This document shows, piece after piece, positions 54,301 to 63,745 of a DNA stretch of 64,000 bases (its first letter is position 1; each line of letters begins with the position of its first letter). The notes under the pieces are model-generated. The model made no database searches, was not told where the DNA came from, and was given only the letters and a program-made list of their open reading frames with translations. A program made the position numbers and the translations under genes. Source of the stretch: Acinetobacter amyesii (lineage in GTDB: Bacteria; Pseudomonadota; Gammaproteobacteria; Pseudomonadales; Moraxellaceae); the NCBI RefSeq assembly GCF_002018365.1, contig NZ_MVKX01000003.1, positions 284,519 to 348,518 of the forward strand. The letters are read 5' to 3'.

Positions 54301-55552
54301 CAAGTACGTCCCAAACTTCTGGAGTTTCACGCTCAACCATTTTCTTCGCAGCTTTAATGGTTGTCGCTTGGCCAGATGCTTGTAGTTTCGCGAAAATGAA
54401 TGGTTTGAATAATTCAAGCGCCATTTTTTTCGGAAGACCACATTGGTGCAGACGTAAAGTCGGACCTACAGTAATTACCGAACGACCAGAGTAATCGACA
54501 CGTTTACCCAATAAGTTTTGACGGAAACGACCTTGTTTACCTTTGATCATGTCTGCCAAAGATTTAAGAGGACGTTTGTTCGAACCGGTAATTGCGCGAC
54601 CACGACGACCGTTATCAAGCAATGCATCTACAGACTCTTGTAACATACGTTTTTCGTTACGTACGATAATGTCTGGTGCAGCAAGGTCTAGAAGACGTTT
54701 TAAACGGTTGTTACGGTTGATTACACGACGGTAAAGATCGTTCAAGTCAGAAGTCGCAAAACGACCACCTTCTAGAGGAACCAACGGACGAAGATCAGGT
54801 GGAAGTACTGGAAGTACATTCATCACCATCCATTCTGGTTTGTTGTTCGACTCTTTGAACGCTTCCATCAATTTCAGACGTTTAGAGGCTTTTTTAAGCT
54901 TCGTTTCTGAAGTTGTATTTGGAATTTCTTCACGAAGACGTGAAATTTCAGCTTCAAGATCGATGTCTTTCAACAAATCTTGAACTGCTTCTGCACCCAT
55001 TTTCGCAGTGAATTCATCACCGTGTTCTTCTAAAGCAGTGAAGTATTCTTCATCGTTTAGAAGTTGGTATTTCTCAAGTGGAGTCATACCTGGGTCAGTT
55101 ACAACGTATGATTCGAAATACAATACACGTTCGATATCACGTAAAGTCATGTCTAAAAGCAGACCAATACGGCTAGGAAGTGATTTCAAGAACCAAATAT
55201 GTGCAACTGGAGAAGCAAGGTCAATATGACCCATACGCTCACGACGTACTTTTGCAGTTGTTACTTCAACGCCACATTTTTCACAAATGACGCCTTTGTA
55301 TTTCATACGCTTGTATTTACCACACAAGCATTCGTAATCTTTTACCGGACCAAAGATTTTGGCACAGAATAAACCATCACGTTCAGGTTTGAACGTACGG
55401 TAGTTAATGGTTTCAGGCTTTTTAACTTCACCATGAGACCACGACTTAATCATTTCTGGTGACGCAAGACCAATACGGATGCGATCAAACTCTACAGGAG
55501 CATGACCGTCTGAATCCGTCTTTTTGCGCATGATATCGAGCAAGTCTTTCAA
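51353..55552 (-). CDS. rpoC: RNA polymerase beta' subunit
   Basis: A 1399-residue beta' subunit. The start is an unusual TTG ([10 protein letters not shown]; an ATG exists 24 bases later) with GGAG seven bases before it; E. coli rpoC begins with GTG at the same point. The N-terminal zinc site has Cys75, 77, 90 and 93 ([20 protein letters not shown]). The catalytic Mg2+ loop NADFDGDQM lies near residue 470. The C-terminal bridge-helix and trigger-loop blocks, and the second zinc site CGRDLARG region with [13 protein letters not shown], are intact. It follows rpoB with a 140-base spacer containing a palindrome. Confidence 0.98.
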   Translation of the reverse strand: MKDLLDIMRKKTDSDGHAPVEFDRIRIGLASPEMIKSWSHGEVKKPETINYRTFKPERDGLFCAKIFGPVKDYECLCGKYKRMKYKGVICEKCGVEVTTAKVRRERMGHIDLASPVAHIWFLKSLPSRIGLLLDMTLRDIERVLYFESYVVTDPGMTPLEKYQLLNDEEYFTALEEHGDEFTAKMGAEAVQDLLKDIDLEAEISRLREEIPNTTSETKLKKASKRLKLMEAFKESNNKPEWMVMNVLPVLPPDLRPLVPLEGGRFATSDLNDLYRRVINRNNRLKRLLDLAAPDIIVRNEKRMLQESVDALLDNGRRGRAITGSNKRPLKSLADMIKGKQGRFRQNLLGKRVDYSGRSVITVGPTLRLHQCGLPKKMALELFKPFIFAKLQASGQATTIKAAKKMVERETPEVWDVLAHVIRQHPVMLNRAPTLHRLGLQAFEPTLIEGKAIRLHPLVCAAFNADFDGDQMAVHVPLTLEAQLEARALMMSTNNILSPANGEPIIVPSQDVVLGLYYITRDAINAKGEGMVFADTDEVNRALATGQVDLHARVKARVHQTVIDENGNREQQTIVVDTTPGRCLLWEVVPEGMDFQQINVEMTKKNISKLINSCYRKLGLKDTVIFADQLMYLGFRQATHSGVSVGMEDMLIPPQKQAIIEKAEVEVREIEQQFEQGFVTAGERYNKVVDIWARTNDQVAKAMMDNLSFTTVKNKQGEDEKQKSFNSIYMMSDSGARGSAAQIRQLAGMRGLMAKPDGSIIETPIKANFREGLTVLQYFISTHGARKGLADTALKTANSGYLTRRLVDVAQDLVITEPDCGTFDGLVMTPFIQGGDVIENLGTRVLGRVLAEDAKKPGSDDVILPRNTLIDEKLANYLEEQGVDEVKVRSVVNCESTFGVCAKCYGRDLARGHLVNPGESVGVMAAQSIGEPGTQLTMRTFHVGGAASRTSAANSVQVRNKGTVRFHNVKTVQHAKGHLVSTSRSGEIGIADDIGRERERYKIPYGASILLKDGEAVEAGGIVATWDPHTHPLVTEVAGKVRFSQIADGVTVTSKTDDATGMTTIEILPVTSRPASGKDMRPAVVLDTTDGGEQFYFLPQNTILTVRDGETIGVGDVIGRVPQESSRTRDITGGLPRVADLFEARKPKEHAILAEISGIVSFGKETKGKNRLVITPDDGSEIYEELIPKWRTINVFEGEHVNRGETISDGPQNPHDILRLKGEVALTNYIVNEVQDVYRLQGVKINDKHIEVIVRQMLRKVEITDGGDTSFIKGEQVEYIRVVQENQAVAAQNKFPAKYERQLMGITKASLSTDSFISAASFQETTRVLTEAAVTGKEDELRGLKENVVVGRLIPAGTGLAYHLERRRQESEAAELELHNDFSDVDQALSQAFSDEFNGL

Positions 55553-55622
55553 TTTTTTTCTCCGTGTGTTGTGGAGATTTTCACTTCACAACTGGGTCAC
55601 AAATATTGTTTTTTAACTGAGA

Positions 55623-55680
55623 AATCCCCCTTGCCCCTCTTGATTAAAGAGGTGAGAAGCACTGCTTCGCAAGGGAGATT
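55623..55680 (-). repeat. Three-stem palindromic element between rpoB and rpoC
   Basis: AATCCCCCTTGC (55623-55634) pairs with GCAAGGGAGATT (55669-55680) with one mismatch. Inside are two further hairpins: CCTCTT / AAGAGG (55636-55652) and GAAGC / GCTTC (55656-55668). The transcript would fold as a three-way junction between the two coding regions. It resembles a short palindromic repeat and not a terminator, since no T-tract follows. Confidence 0.7.
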
Positions 55681-55692
55681 CAATGGAACTAA

Positions 55693-58600
55693 TTAGTCAC
55701 CATTTTTCAGTTCAATGTTGATACCTAAAGAACGGATCTCTTTGGTCAATACGTTGAACGATTCAGGCATACCTGGGTCCATGTAATGGTTACCATCTAC
55801 AATGTTCTTATAGATACGGGTACGACCTTCAACGTCATCCGACTTCACAGTAAGCATTTCTTGAAGTGTGTATGCTGCACCGTAAGCTTCGAGTGCCCAT
55901 ACTTCCATCTCACCGAAACGCTGACCACCGAATTGTGCTTTACCACCAAGCGGCTGTTGAGTTACTAGAGAGTAAGAACCAGTAGAACGCGCATGCATCT
56001 TGTCGTCAACCAAGTGGTTCAGTTTCAACATGTACATGTAACCTACAGTTACTGGACGGTCAAAACATTCACCTGTACGACCATCATACAATACTGTTTG
56101 ACCAGTACGTGAAATGCCACCAAGTTCTAACAATTCTTTAATTTGTGATTCTTCAGCACCATCAAATACTGGTGTTGCTAAAGGAACACCTTTACGCAAG
56201 TTACCTGAAAGCACCAAGATTTCTTCATCAGTCAAGCTATCAAGATCTTCTTGTTCGCCACCAACTTTGTTGTAAATCTTGTCTAAGAAATCACGAAGCT
56301 CAAGTACAGTACGTTGCTCTTTCATCATCTTGTCGATTTGATCGCCAAGACCTTTAGCTGCCATACCTAAGTGAGTTTCAAGAATCTGACCCACGTTCAT
56401 ACGTGATGGTACACCCAGTGGGTTAAGTACAACATCAACTGGAACACCGTTTGCATCGTGTGGCATGTCTTCTACAGGCAAGATGTTTGATACAACACCT
56501 TTGTTACCGTGACGACCCGCCATTTTATCACCCGGTTGGATGCGACGTTTTACAGCCAAGTAAACTTTAACAACTTTCAATACACCAGTTGTTAGTTCAT
56601 CACCCGTAGACAATTTGCGTTTTTTCTCTGCAAATTTCTCATCAATTTCAAGGCTCTTCTCTTTCAAGAACACTTGAATTTGAGTTAAACGTTCAGCAAT
56701 CGCTTCGTCGACTGGTTGGATTTCAATAAGATCAACCAACTCAAGACCAGACAATAACTCTTCAGTTAATTTGTCACCGCGTTTAGTTGTACCGCCACCG
56801 TTAGATTCTTGACCTTTCAATAGACGAACAATACGTTCACGAGCAGCTTCTTCAAAGATTTTGTATTCTTCTTTCAAGTCTTTACGGTAAGCATCAAGTT
56901 GTGCTTTCTCAATTGCTTGAGCACGTTCGTCTTTTTCAAGACCGTCACGTGTAAATACTTGAACGTCAATTACAGTACCTTTCACAGATGAAGATACGCG
57001 TAATGAAGAGTCTTTTACGTCTGCCGCTTTTTCACCGAAGATTGCACGAAGCAATTTTTCTTCCGGAGTTAACTGCGTTTCACCTTTAGGCGTTACTTTA
57101 CCTACAAGAATGTCACCAGCAGTTACTTCAGCACCGATATAAACGATACCTGATTCATCCAATTTAGAAAGTGCAGCTTCACCCACGTTCGGGATATCCG
57201 CTGTGATTTCTTCAGCACCCAATTTGGTATCACGTGCAACACATGAAAGCTCTTGGATGTGGATAGACGTTAAACGATCTTCTTGAAGTACACGCTCTGA
57301 AAGTAAGATCGAGTCTTCGTAGTTGTAACCGTTCCAAGTCATGAACGCTACACGCATGTTTTGACCCAATGCCAATTCACCGCCATCTGTTGATGGACCA
57401 TCAGCAAGAACGTCACCACGTGCAACTTTGTCACCTAAACGTACAACAACGTTTTGGTTGATACATGTATTTTGGTTCGAACGAGTGTATTTGATCAGGT
57501 TGTAGATATCTACACCTGCTTCGCCTGCCACCATCTCTTCTTCGTTTACACGAATAACGACACGAGAAGCATCAACAAACTCAATACGACCACCACGTTT
57601 CGCAAGTACACACACACCCGAGTCATGCGCTACGTTTGCTTCCATACCTGTACCAACAAGCGGTTTGTCAGCACGTAAAGTAGGAACAGCCTGACGCTGC
57701 ATGTTTGAACCCATCAATGCACGGTTGGCATCATCGTGTTCAAGGAACGGAATAAGTGATGCTGCTACAGATACAACCTGCTGAGCAGATACATCCATAT
57801 GCGTTACTTTTTCTGGTGGAATACGTACGAATTCACCTTGGTGACGTACAGATACGAATTCTTCAGTTAAGTTACCGTCTTTATCGATACCAGAATCGGC
57901 CTGTGCAATCACAGTACCTACTTCTTCAATCGCAGAAAGGTATTCAACGTCATCCGTTACACGACCATCAACAACTTTACGGTATGGAGTTTCCAAGAAA
58001 CCGAAGTTATTACATTTCGCATAAACAGAAAGTGAGTTGATCAAACCAATGTTTGGACCTTCAGGAGTCTCAATTGGACATACACGACCGTAGTGAGTTT
58101 GATGTACGTCACGTACTTCGAAGCCCGCACGCTCACGAGTCAAACCACCTGGGCCCAATGCTGATACACGACGTTTGTGTGTAATTTCAGACAACGGGTT
58201 GTTTTGGTCCATGAACTGAGACAACTGGCTTGAACCAAAGAATTCTTTGATTGCAGCAGCAACTGGTTTCGCATTGATTAAATCTTGCGGAGACAAGTTA
58301 TCAGTTTCAGCTTGAGATAAACGTTCTTTAACAGCACGTTCAACACGAACTAGACCAACACGGAATTGGTTTTCTGTCATTTCACCAACAGAGCGAACAC
58401 GACGGTTACCCAAGTGATCGATATCGTCGACTTCACCTTTACCGTTACGGATTTCAACTAATGTTTTCAATACATCAGTGATGTCTTCGTTCGAAAGAAT
58501 ACCTTCAACTTCACGAGACTTCTGATCCGTACCCACTTCGTAAGGACGACCCAAACGACGGTTGAACTTCATACGACCTACTGGTGATAAGTCATAACGT

Positions 58601-59781
58601 TCAGAAGAGAAGAATAAGTTGTTGAATAAGTTTTCAGCAGCTTCTTTTGTTGGTGGCTCACCCGGACGCATCACTTTGTAGATTTCTACAAGTGCTTCTT
58701 CACGACCAGTTGTAGTATCTGCACGTAAAGAGTCCGCAATGAATGGACCACGGTCGATGTCATTGGTATAAAGTACGTTGAATTGTTTAACGCCGCCTTC
58801 AGCCAATTTCACCATAATTTCATGGCTAAGTACGGTATTTGCCGCAACAACTTCGCCATCACGTAACGTTACATCTTCAGCAACGATACGTTCATATAGG
58901 TATTCATCAGGAACAGAAAGTTTTTCAAGACCTGCTGCTTCCATTTGACGAACATGGCGCGCGTTAATACGTTTACCTTGTTCAACAATTGTTTTACCGT
59001 CTGTACCCACGATATCAAACTGTGCCATTTCGCCACGTAGACGTTCTGGAACCAAGTCAATTTGATAGCTACCCATATCAAGATATACAGGTACTTTTTC
59101 GTAGAACATGTCTAGGATTTGTTCGTTGTTATAACCCAAGGCACGAAGCACAACAGTCGCAAGTAATTTACGACGACGGTCAATACGAACATATACAAGA
59201 TCTTTTGCATCGAATTCAAAGTCTAACCATGAACCACGGTAAGGAATGATACGAGCAGAATAAAGAACTTTACCGCTAGAGTGAGTTTTGCCTTTATCGT
59301 GGTCAAAGAATACACCTGGTGAACGGTGTAATTGAGATACGATTACACGCTCAGTACCATTGATCACAAAGGTACCGTTGTCTGTCATAAGTGGCATTTC
59401 ACCCATGTAGACTTCTTGCTCACGCACATCTTTGATTGTTTTAGTTTCGCGATCTTTAATGATCAGACGAATTTTTACACGCATTGGCGCCGCATAAGTT
59501 GAGCCACGAAGAATACATTCGCGCACATCAAATTCAGGCTTACCAAGACTATACTCAACAAATTCTAAAGCAGCATTGCCAGAATAACTTTCAATAGGAA
59601 AAACTGAACGAAATGCGGCTTGGAGACCGATATCTTCGCGGTTTTTTGGAGTTTTGCCGTCTTGAAGGAAAGTTCGGTACGAGTCGACTTGAATCGCGAG
59701 CAAGTACGGAACATCCATTACCTTGGGCAATTTACCAAAATTCTTACGGATCCGTTTCTTTTCGGTATATGAGTATGCCAT
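55693..59781 (-). CDS. rpoB: RNA polymerase beta subunit
   Basis: A 1362-residue beta subunit, close to E. coli length. The sequence opens [28 protein letters not shown]. The rifampicin pocket reads [21 protein letters not shown] and continues SALGPGGL, the wild-type sequence at the positions where resistance substitutions commonly occur. The conserved [10 protein letters not shown] and [25 protein letters not shown] blocks near the C-terminus are intact. It lies downstream of rplL, from which it is separated by about 300 bases with an attenuator-like hairpin. A CCGAGG sequence precedes the start. Confidence 0.98.
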   Translation of the reverse strand: MAYSYTEKKRIRKNFGKLPKVMDVPYLLAIQVDSYRTFLQDGKTPKNREDIGLQAAFRSVFPIESYSGNAALEFVEYSLGKPEFDVRECILRGSTYAAPMRVKIRLIIKDRETKTIKDVREQEVYMGEMPLMTDNGTFVINGTERVIVSQLHRSPGVFFDHDKGKTHSSGKVLYSARIIPYRGSWLDFEFDAKDLVYVRIDRRRKLLATVVLRALGYNNEQILDMFYEKVPVYLDMGSYQIDLVPERLRGEMAQFDIVGTDGKTIVEQGKRINARHVRQMEAAGLEKLSVPDEYLYERIVAEDVTLRDGEVVAANTVLSHEIMVKLAEGGVKQFNVLYTNDIDRGPFIADSLRADTTTGREEALVEIYKVMRPGEPPTKEAAENLFNNLFFSSERYDLSPVGRMKFNRRLGRPYEVGTDQKSREVEGILSNEDITDVLKTLVEIRNGKGEVDDIDHLGNRRVRSVGEMTENQFRVGLVRVERAVKERLSQAETDNLSPQDLINAKPVAAAIKEFFGSSQLSQFMDQNNPLSEITHKRRVSALGPGGLTRERAGFEVRDVHQTHYGRVCPIETPEGPNIGLINSLSVYAKCNNFGFLETPYRKVVDGRVTDDVEYLSAIEEVGTVIAQADSGIDKDGNLTEEFVSVRHQGEFVRIPPEKVTHMDVSAQQVVSVAASLIPFLEHDDANRALMGSNMQRQAVPTLRADKPLVGTGMEANVAHDSGVCVLAKRGGRIEFVDASRVVIRVNEEEMVAGEAGVDIYNLIKYTRSNQNTCINQNVVVRLGDKVARGDVLADGPSTDGGELALGQNMRVAFMTWNGYNYEDSILLSERVLQEDRLTSIHIQELSCVARDTKLGAEEITADIPNVGEAALSKLDESGIVYIGAEVTAGDILVGKVTPKGETQLTPEEKLLRAIFGEKAADVKDSSLRVSSSVKGTVIDVQVFTRDGLEKDERAQAIEKAQLDAYRKDLKEEYKIFEEAARERIVRLLKGQESNGGGTTKRGDKLTEELLSGLELVDLIEIQPVDEAIAERLTQIQVFLKEKSLEIDEKFAEKKRKLSTGDELTTGVLKVVKVYLAVKRRIQPGDKMAGRHGNKGVVSNILPVEDMPHDANGVPVDVVLNPLGVPSRMNVGQILETHLGMAAKGLGDQIDKMMKEQRTVLELRDFLDKIYNKVGGEQEDLDSLTDEEILVLSGNLRKGVPLATPVFDGAEESQIKELLELGGISRTGQTVLYDGRTGECFDRPVTVGYMYMLKLNHLVDDKMHARSTGSYSLVTQQPLGGKAQFGGQRFGEMEVWALEAYGAAYTLQEMLTVKSDDVEGRTRIYKNIVDGNHYMDPGMPESFNVLTKEIRSLGINIELKNGD

Positions 59782-60085
59782 CTGGAGTCCTCGGAAAGTA
59801 AACTAAGTCCGCCTGCAGAACGAACTTAGAAGGAATTACGCAGGCCGATATGGCCACCACTTTCACAAATGCTGCAATTTTTAGTGGTATTAAAACGCTT
59901 AACAATATTTTTTTACTGAAAAATATTGGTAAGCGTTTGGTTTTATAAATTATTTTTAATTTGTATGATTTTTATATCATGCAAACAAAAATCGAGCCGA
60001 TTATTGTAACGCAAAAAGGCTGATGACCCAAGGGCCACCAGCCATTTTTTGGAGCCGATTATAAAAAAATCGACTCCCCTTAAGA
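59782..60085 (-). promoter_or_regulatory. rplL-rpoB spacer with hairpin cassette
   Basis: The 304-base spacer between rplL and rpoB. Next to rplL there are two consecutive hairpins (60051-60078 and 60018-60043). The second ends in T-tract. Two copies of GAGCCGATTAT (59994-60004 and 60052-60062) flank it. The remaining part near rpoB is AT-rich and holds the rpoB ribosome-binding site. In E. coli this spacer carries a partial terminator that sets the ratio of r-proteins to polymerase subunits, and equivalent control here is inferred. Confidence 0.5.
60012..60044 (-). terminator. Attenuator-like hairpin between rplL and rpoB
   Basis: On the minus strand GGCTGGTGGCCC pairs with GGGTCATCAGCC (two wobble pairs) around a TT loop, followed by TTTTT. 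It is strong enough to terminate part of the transcripts before rpoB. Confidence 0.75.
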
Positions 60086-60457
60086 TTACTTAAGTGTAAC
60101 TGTAGCACCAGCTTCTTCAAGTTTTTTCTTAAGTTCTTCGCCTTCTTCTTTAGAAACGCCTTCTTTAAGAACTGAAGGAGCGCTTTCAACAAGATCTTTA
60201 GCTTCTTTAAGACCAAGGCCAGTAGCTTCACGAACTGCTTTAATTACAGCAACTTTGTTAGCACCGAAAGAAGTCAACTCAACGTTGAATTCTGATTGTT
60301 CTTCAGCAGCAGCACCAGCAGCGCCAGGAGCAGCAGCAACTGCTACAGCAGCAGCAGATACGTTGAATTTTTCTTCGAAAGCAGAAATAAGTTCAACAAG
60401 TTCAAGAACAGTTTTTTCAGCAACTGCGTTTAAGATTTCTTCGTTTGTTAAAGCCAT
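60086..60457 (-). CDS. rplL: 50S ribosomal protein L7/L12
   Basis: A 123-residue stalk protein. N-terminal dimerisation helix ([33 protein letters not shown]), an Ala/Gly-rich hinge ([19 protein letters not shown]), and the C-terminal factor-binding domain with the conserved [27 protein letters not shown] helix. It recruits EF-Tu and EF-G to the ribosome. An AGTTACTCT stretch precedes the ATG. It follows rplJ in the same transcript. Confidence 0.98.
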   Translation of the reverse strand: MALTNEEILNAVAEKTVLELVELISAFEEKFNVSAAAVAVAAAPGAAGAAAEEQSEFNVELTSFGANKVAVIKAVREATGLGLKEAKDLVESAPSVLKEGVSKEEGEELKKKLEEAGATVTLK

Positions 60458-60505
60458 GAGAGTAACTCCAAATGGGTATTGAATGGTGTGTAAATTGATT
60501 TAAGC

Positions 60506-61012
60506 TTAAGCAGCTTCTGACTCGTTTTTCTCTTTGAGCGCAGTAATAAGGCGACCCAATTTCGAAATAGGAGCTTGAAGAACGCTTGCAAGCATAGTAA
60601 GCGCTTTCTCTTGGTTTGGAAGGTTAGCGATAACGCTAACTTCAGCACCTTGATAAACTTTACCGTCAAATGCAGCAGCTTTAAGTTCAAATGCTTTATT
60701 AGTTTTAGCAAATTCTTCGAACAAACGAGCAGCTGCGCCCATGTCGTCTTCAGAAGTTGAGAAAGCTAAGATTGTTGGGCCAACAAGGTTGTCGCTCAAG
60801 ATATTGAATTGAGTATCTTGAAGAGCACGTTTAGCCAAAGTGTTACGAACTACGCGAGTAGCAACACCTAGTTTACGAGCTTCAACACGTAGAGCAGTTA
60901 ATTGCTCAACAGTTAAACCTTGATAGTCAGCAACAACAGCAGCATACGCAGTAGAAGCAACTTCAGTTACTTCAGCTACGATCTGTTTTTTGCCTTCGAT
61001 AAGAAGAGCCAT
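60506..61012 (-). CDS. rplJ: 50S ribosomal protein L10
   Basis: A 168-residue stalk base protein. The ATG at 61012 has a perfect TAGGAGG ribosome-binding site; upstream in-frame codons (MHKSPLGGFT) lie in the leader. MALLIEGKKQIVAEVTEVASTAYAAVVADYQGLTVEQLTALR leads to the RVVRNTLAKRAL motif, and the C-terminal helix (ALTMLASVLQAPISKLGRLITALKEK) anchors L7/L12 dimers. In E. coli the L10-L7/L12 complex represses its own leader; here a 300-base leader precedes the gene. Confidence 0.98.
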   Translation of the reverse strand: MALLIEGKKQIVAEVTEVASTAYAAVVADYQGLTVEQLTALRVEARKLGVATRVVRNTLAKRALQDTQFNILSDNLVGPTILAFSTSEDDMGAAARLFEEFAKTNKAFELKAAAFDGKVYQGAEVSVIANLPNQEKALTMLASVLQAPISKLGRLITALKEKNESEAA

Positions 61013-61313
61013 TGTAAAACCTCCTAACGGTGATTTATGCACCTATACAGATGCACTCCCAATTCGTTAGCTCATCACTGAACCAACACGCGGAGGAGGA
61101 ACAAATCACACCACCGCGTCTACTCAGGCTGGGCTATTAAGAAGAAAGCATAAAACTCCCCTCGCCTGAGGTCTTTGACGCTGATAAATCTAAATTTATC
61201 AATTCAAAGTTTGCCTGAATCACGCAATATACGACGGAGCGTTTCTTGCGTAATATTTAAAGCAGCGCTTTAAATATTACTCAGGGCTTTAAAATTCTGT
61301 AATAAGTCGAAAC
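61013..61313 (-). promoter_or_regulatory. rplJ leader (probable L10 autoregulatory region)
   Basis: A 301-base gap between rplA and rplJ with no ORF. On the transcript it begins with a perfect 14-base stem, GTAATATTTAAAGC / GCTTTAAATATTAC with a three-base loop (61250-61280), then an ACGCAA...TTGCGT pairing, a GATAAAT / ATTTATC hairpin near 61180-61198, and further GC-rich structure before rplJ. The L10-L12 complex binds the rplJ leader in other gammaproteobacteria, and I infer the same here. The promoter of rplJ is probably also in this interval. Confidence 0.5.
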
Positions 61314-62009
61314 TTATTTAGAAACGTTTGCCACATCAACAACAAGACCAGGACCCATAGTTGAGCTTAAAGTGATCTTTTGGATGTAAACACCTTTAGA
61401 AGTAGCAGGTTTTGCTTTCTTAAGGTCAGCTACAAGAGCTTCAACGTTTGAACGAACAGCTTCAGCAGTGAAACCTACTTGACCGATCGCAGCGTGGATA
61501 ATACCCGCTTTGTCTACACGGTAACGTGCTTGACCAGCTTTCGCGTTTTTAACAGCAGAAGCTACGTCAGGAGTTACAGTACCCACTTTAGGGTTTGGCA
61601 TTAAGCCACGTGGACCAAGAATCGTACCTAACTTACCAACAACGCGCATTGCATCCGGAGCTGCAATTACTACGTCAAAGTCAAGGTTACCCGCTTGGAT
61701 GCTTTCAGCAAGATCATCAAAACCAACAACGTCCGCGCCTTCAGCTTTAGCAGCTTCAGCAGCAGCGCCTTGAGCAAACACAGCTACACGTACAGTTTTA
61801 CCAGTACCTGCAGGAAGTGTAGTCGCGCCACGAACAACTTGGTCAGATTTACGAGGATCAACACCTAGGTTTACAGCAACATCCAAAGATTCTTTGAATT
61901 TTACTGCTGGAAGGCCGTTAAGAACTGCAACTGCTTCTTCCAAAGTGTAAACTTTGTTAGCTTCAACAGCAGCAACAATGGCTTTTTGACGTTTAGTTAA
62001 TTTAGCCAT
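61314..62009 (-). CDS. rplA: 50S ribosomal protein L1
   Basis: A 231-residue L1 stalk protein. [61 protein letters not shown] and the [26 protein letters not shown] core are intact; it ends [10 protein letters not shown]. It binds 23S rRNA and in E. coli represses translation of its own operon. It starts three bases after the rplK stop, indicating coupled translation. Confidence 0.98.
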   Translation of the reverse strand: MAKLTKRQKAIVAAVEANKVYTLEEAVAVLNGLPAVKFKESLDVAVNLGVDPRKSDQVVRGATTLPAGTGKTVRVAVFAQGAAAEAAKAEGADVVGFDDLAESIQAGNLDFDVVIAAPDAMRVVGKLGTILGPRGLMPNPKVGTVTPDVASAVKNAKAGQARYRVDKAGIIHAAIGQVGFTAEAVRSNVEALVADLKKAKPATSKGVYIQKITLSSTMGPGLVVDVANVSK

Positions 62010-62012
62010 GTC

Positions 62013-62441
62013 TTATAGCTCCACTTCCAAGCCCATAGAACGCGCAGAACCAGCAATGGTACGTACACGTGCGTCTAAATCAGCACCAGTAAGATCTGGT
62101 TCTTTAGTAGTCGCAATTTCTTCTAATTGAGCGCGAGTCAACTTACCAACTTTAGTTTTGTTAGGTACAGCTGAACCCTTTTGGATGCCCGCAGCTTTCT
62201 TAAGAAGAATCGCAGCAGGAGGAGTTTTCATGATGAATGTGAACGACTTGTCGTTGTACACAGTGATCACTACTGGAATTGGAAGACCAGCTTCAACTTT
62301 TTGTGTCGCAGCATTGAATTCTTTACAGAATGCCATGATGTTAACACCACGTTGACCTAGTGCAGGACCAATCGGTGGAGATGGATTTGCTTTACCAGCT
62401 GGAACTTGCAGCTTGATATAGCCGTCAATCTTCTTAGCCAT
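62013..62441 (-). CDS. rplK: 50S ribosomal protein L11
   Basis: A 142-residue L11. The conserved N-terminal [33 protein letters not shown] and the C-terminal rRNA-binding domain ([40 protein letters not shown]) are complete. L11 with 23S rRNA forms the GTPase-associated centre and mediates RelA activation. Ribosome-binding site AGAGGT. It lies downstream of nusG with a 115-base spacer that contains an 8-base-pair GCCCGATT / AATCGGGC hairpin (62515-62537). Confidence 0.98.
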   Translation of the reverse strand: MAKKIDGYIKLQVPAGKANPSPPIGPALGQRGVNIMAFCKEFNAATQKVEAGLPIPVVITVYNDKSFTFIMKTPPAAILLKKAAGIQKGSAVPNKTKVGKLTRAQLEEIATTKEPDLTGADLDARVRTIAGSARSMGLEVEL

Positions 62442-62514
62442 TTCAATTACCTCTGGGTACTAACGCCGTTAGGCTCCCCATACATTTAAGTAACGATACC
62501 GTTACAACAACAAT

Positions 62515-62537
62515 GCCCGATTCATAACAAATCGGGC
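62515..62537 (-). repeat. Hairpin between nusG and rplK
   Basis: GCCCGATT / AATCGGGC perfect stem with a seven-base loop. The bases after it on the minus strand (ATTGTTGTTG) are a weak T-rich tract, so it may partly terminate nusG transcripts. Confidence 0.5.
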
Positions 62538-62556
62538 GTTTATCAACCAAGTTAAA

Positions 62557-63090
62557 TTAAACTGATTTTTCGACTTGGCGAAATTCCAGTTCAACCTGAG
62601 TTGGTCGATTAAATACATTAATCGTCAACGTTAAACGTGACTTATCGTATAGAACCTCTTCCACCACGCCTTTAAAGTCGGTGAATGGACCGTCAATTAC
62701 GAGTAATTCTTCACCTGGTTCAAACATCGTCTTAGGACGAGGTGCTTCGCCAGTATTGCGTACACGTGCAAGAATCGCATCAGCTTCTTTTTGCGTAATT
62801 GGTGCAGGTTTTTCTGCAGTACCACCGATGAAACCTAATACTTTTGGACATTCTTTAACAATGTGCCAAGTTTCATCATTCATTTCCATTTCGACTAACA
62901 CATAGCCTGGAAAGAATTTACGCTCTGATTTACGTTTCTTACCATCCTTCATTTCCACTACTTCTTCAGTAGGGACAAGGACTTCACCAAAGCTATCGGC
63001 TACAGCGCTACGCTGGATTCGATCATTAAGTGAGCGTAACACTTGTTTTTCATAGCCTGAATAGGCATGAATAATGTACCAACGTTTCAT
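62557..63090 (-). CDS. nusG: Transcription termination/antitermination factor NusG
   Basis: A 177-residue NusG, starting MKRWYIIHAYSGYEKQVLRSLNDRI. The NGN domain includes ERKFFPGYVLVEMEMNDETWHIV and the C-terminal KOW domain has LLVIDGPFTDFKGVVEEV. It links RNA polymerase with Rho or the ribosome (S10) and modulates pausing. It is encoded eight bases after secE, the common secE-nusG pair, and transcribed with it. Confidence 0.97.
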   Translation of the reverse strand: MKRWYIIHAYSGYEKQVLRSLNDRIQRSAVADSFGEVLVPTEEVVEMKDGKKRKSERKFFPGYVLVEMEMNDETWHIVKECPKVLGFIGGTAEKPAPITQKEADAILARVRNTGEAPRPKTMFEPGEELLVIDGPFTDFKGVVEEVLYDKSRLTLTINVFNRPTQVELEFRQVEKSV

Positions 63091-63097
63091 AGCTCTC

Positions 63098-63538
63098 TTA
63101 CCCGATAATAAACTTCATTAACCAGCTCAAAGCATAGTCAAAGCACCATAATAAAATAGATGCCACTAAGACTACCGCAAGTACCTGCCAAGATGTGGTC
63201 ATGGTCTCTTGCTTGGTTGGCCAAGTCACTCGACGTAACTCAATTCGAGCATCTTTCAACAATCGAACAAAGCCTTTGCCTTGATGGGTGGCGTATAATA
63301 AACCTAAAGCCACGATGATACAAGCCAAAATTACCCCAACACGGACCCAGACATCATTCGCTGGTGCCCAGTATGCTGGCAAATGTTGATTCACCATCAT
63401 AGAACTACCGAGTAAAATCAACGCGATAACCCACAGAACATAGTCTAAAGGGGAACCAGAATTAACAACTTCAGCAGGATTATTTCTTTGAGGAATTGGC
63501 GCGTCGCTTAATGCGTCACGCGATTTATCATTCGACAT
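63098..63538 (-). CDS. secE: SecE preprotein translocase subunit
   Basis: A 146-residue three-helix SecE. Hydrophobic segments are at about residues 29-47, 64-82 and 113-135. The conserved amphipathic block ARIELRRVTWPTKQETMTTSW (residues 96-116) connects to the last helix, the essential SecY-clamping part. The first 28 residues are hydrophilic. With SecY and SecG it forms the translocation channel. A promoter with TTGATG and TATAAT lies immediately upstream. Confidence 0.95.
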   Translation of the reverse strand: MSNDKSRDALSDAPIPQRNNPAEVVNSGSPLDYVLWVIALILLGSSMMVNQHLPAYWAPANDVWVRVGVILACIIVALGLLYATHQGKGFVRLLKDARIELRRVTWPTKQETMTTSWQVLAVVLVASILLWCFDYALSWLMKFIIG

Positions 63539-63567
63539 TTTTGTACTCGTCGTAGGATTCGCGACTT

Positions 63568-63595
63568 ATTATATGACCAGTTGAGCCAGCATCAA
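63568..63595 (-). promoter_or_regulatory. Promoter of secE-nusG
   Basis: On the minus strand TTGATG (63590-63595) and a perfect TATAAT (63568-63573) are separated by 16 bases, placing the start of transcription about 20-25 bases before the secE ATG. Confidence 0.65.
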
Positions 63596-63614
63596 GCTTC
63601 TTTTTAAAAAAATT

Positions 63615-63690
63615 TGGCAGGCCAGGAGGGACTCGAACCCCCAACATTCGGTTTTGGAGACCGACGCTCTACCAATTGAACTACTGACCT
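63615..63690 (-). tRNA. tRNA-Trp (anticodon CCA)
   Basis: A 76-base tRNA on the minus strand. The acceptor arms AGGTCAG and CTGGCCT pair over seven bases, with G then an encoded CCA end. The T arm GGGGGTTCGAGTCCCTC is standard. The anticodon arm TCGGT-CTCCAAA-ACCGA presents CCA. It lies between tuf and secE, the common bacterial position. Confidence 0.97.
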
Positions 63691-63745
63691 GCAGAGCAAA
63701 TCGAGAGTCGAAACTCTCGATCTGTACAAAGATAACTGTATTATA

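Noticed and set aside
57454..58040. Plus-strand frames opposite rpoB
   Set aside because: Opposite highly conserved rpoB codons and without start signals; shadows.
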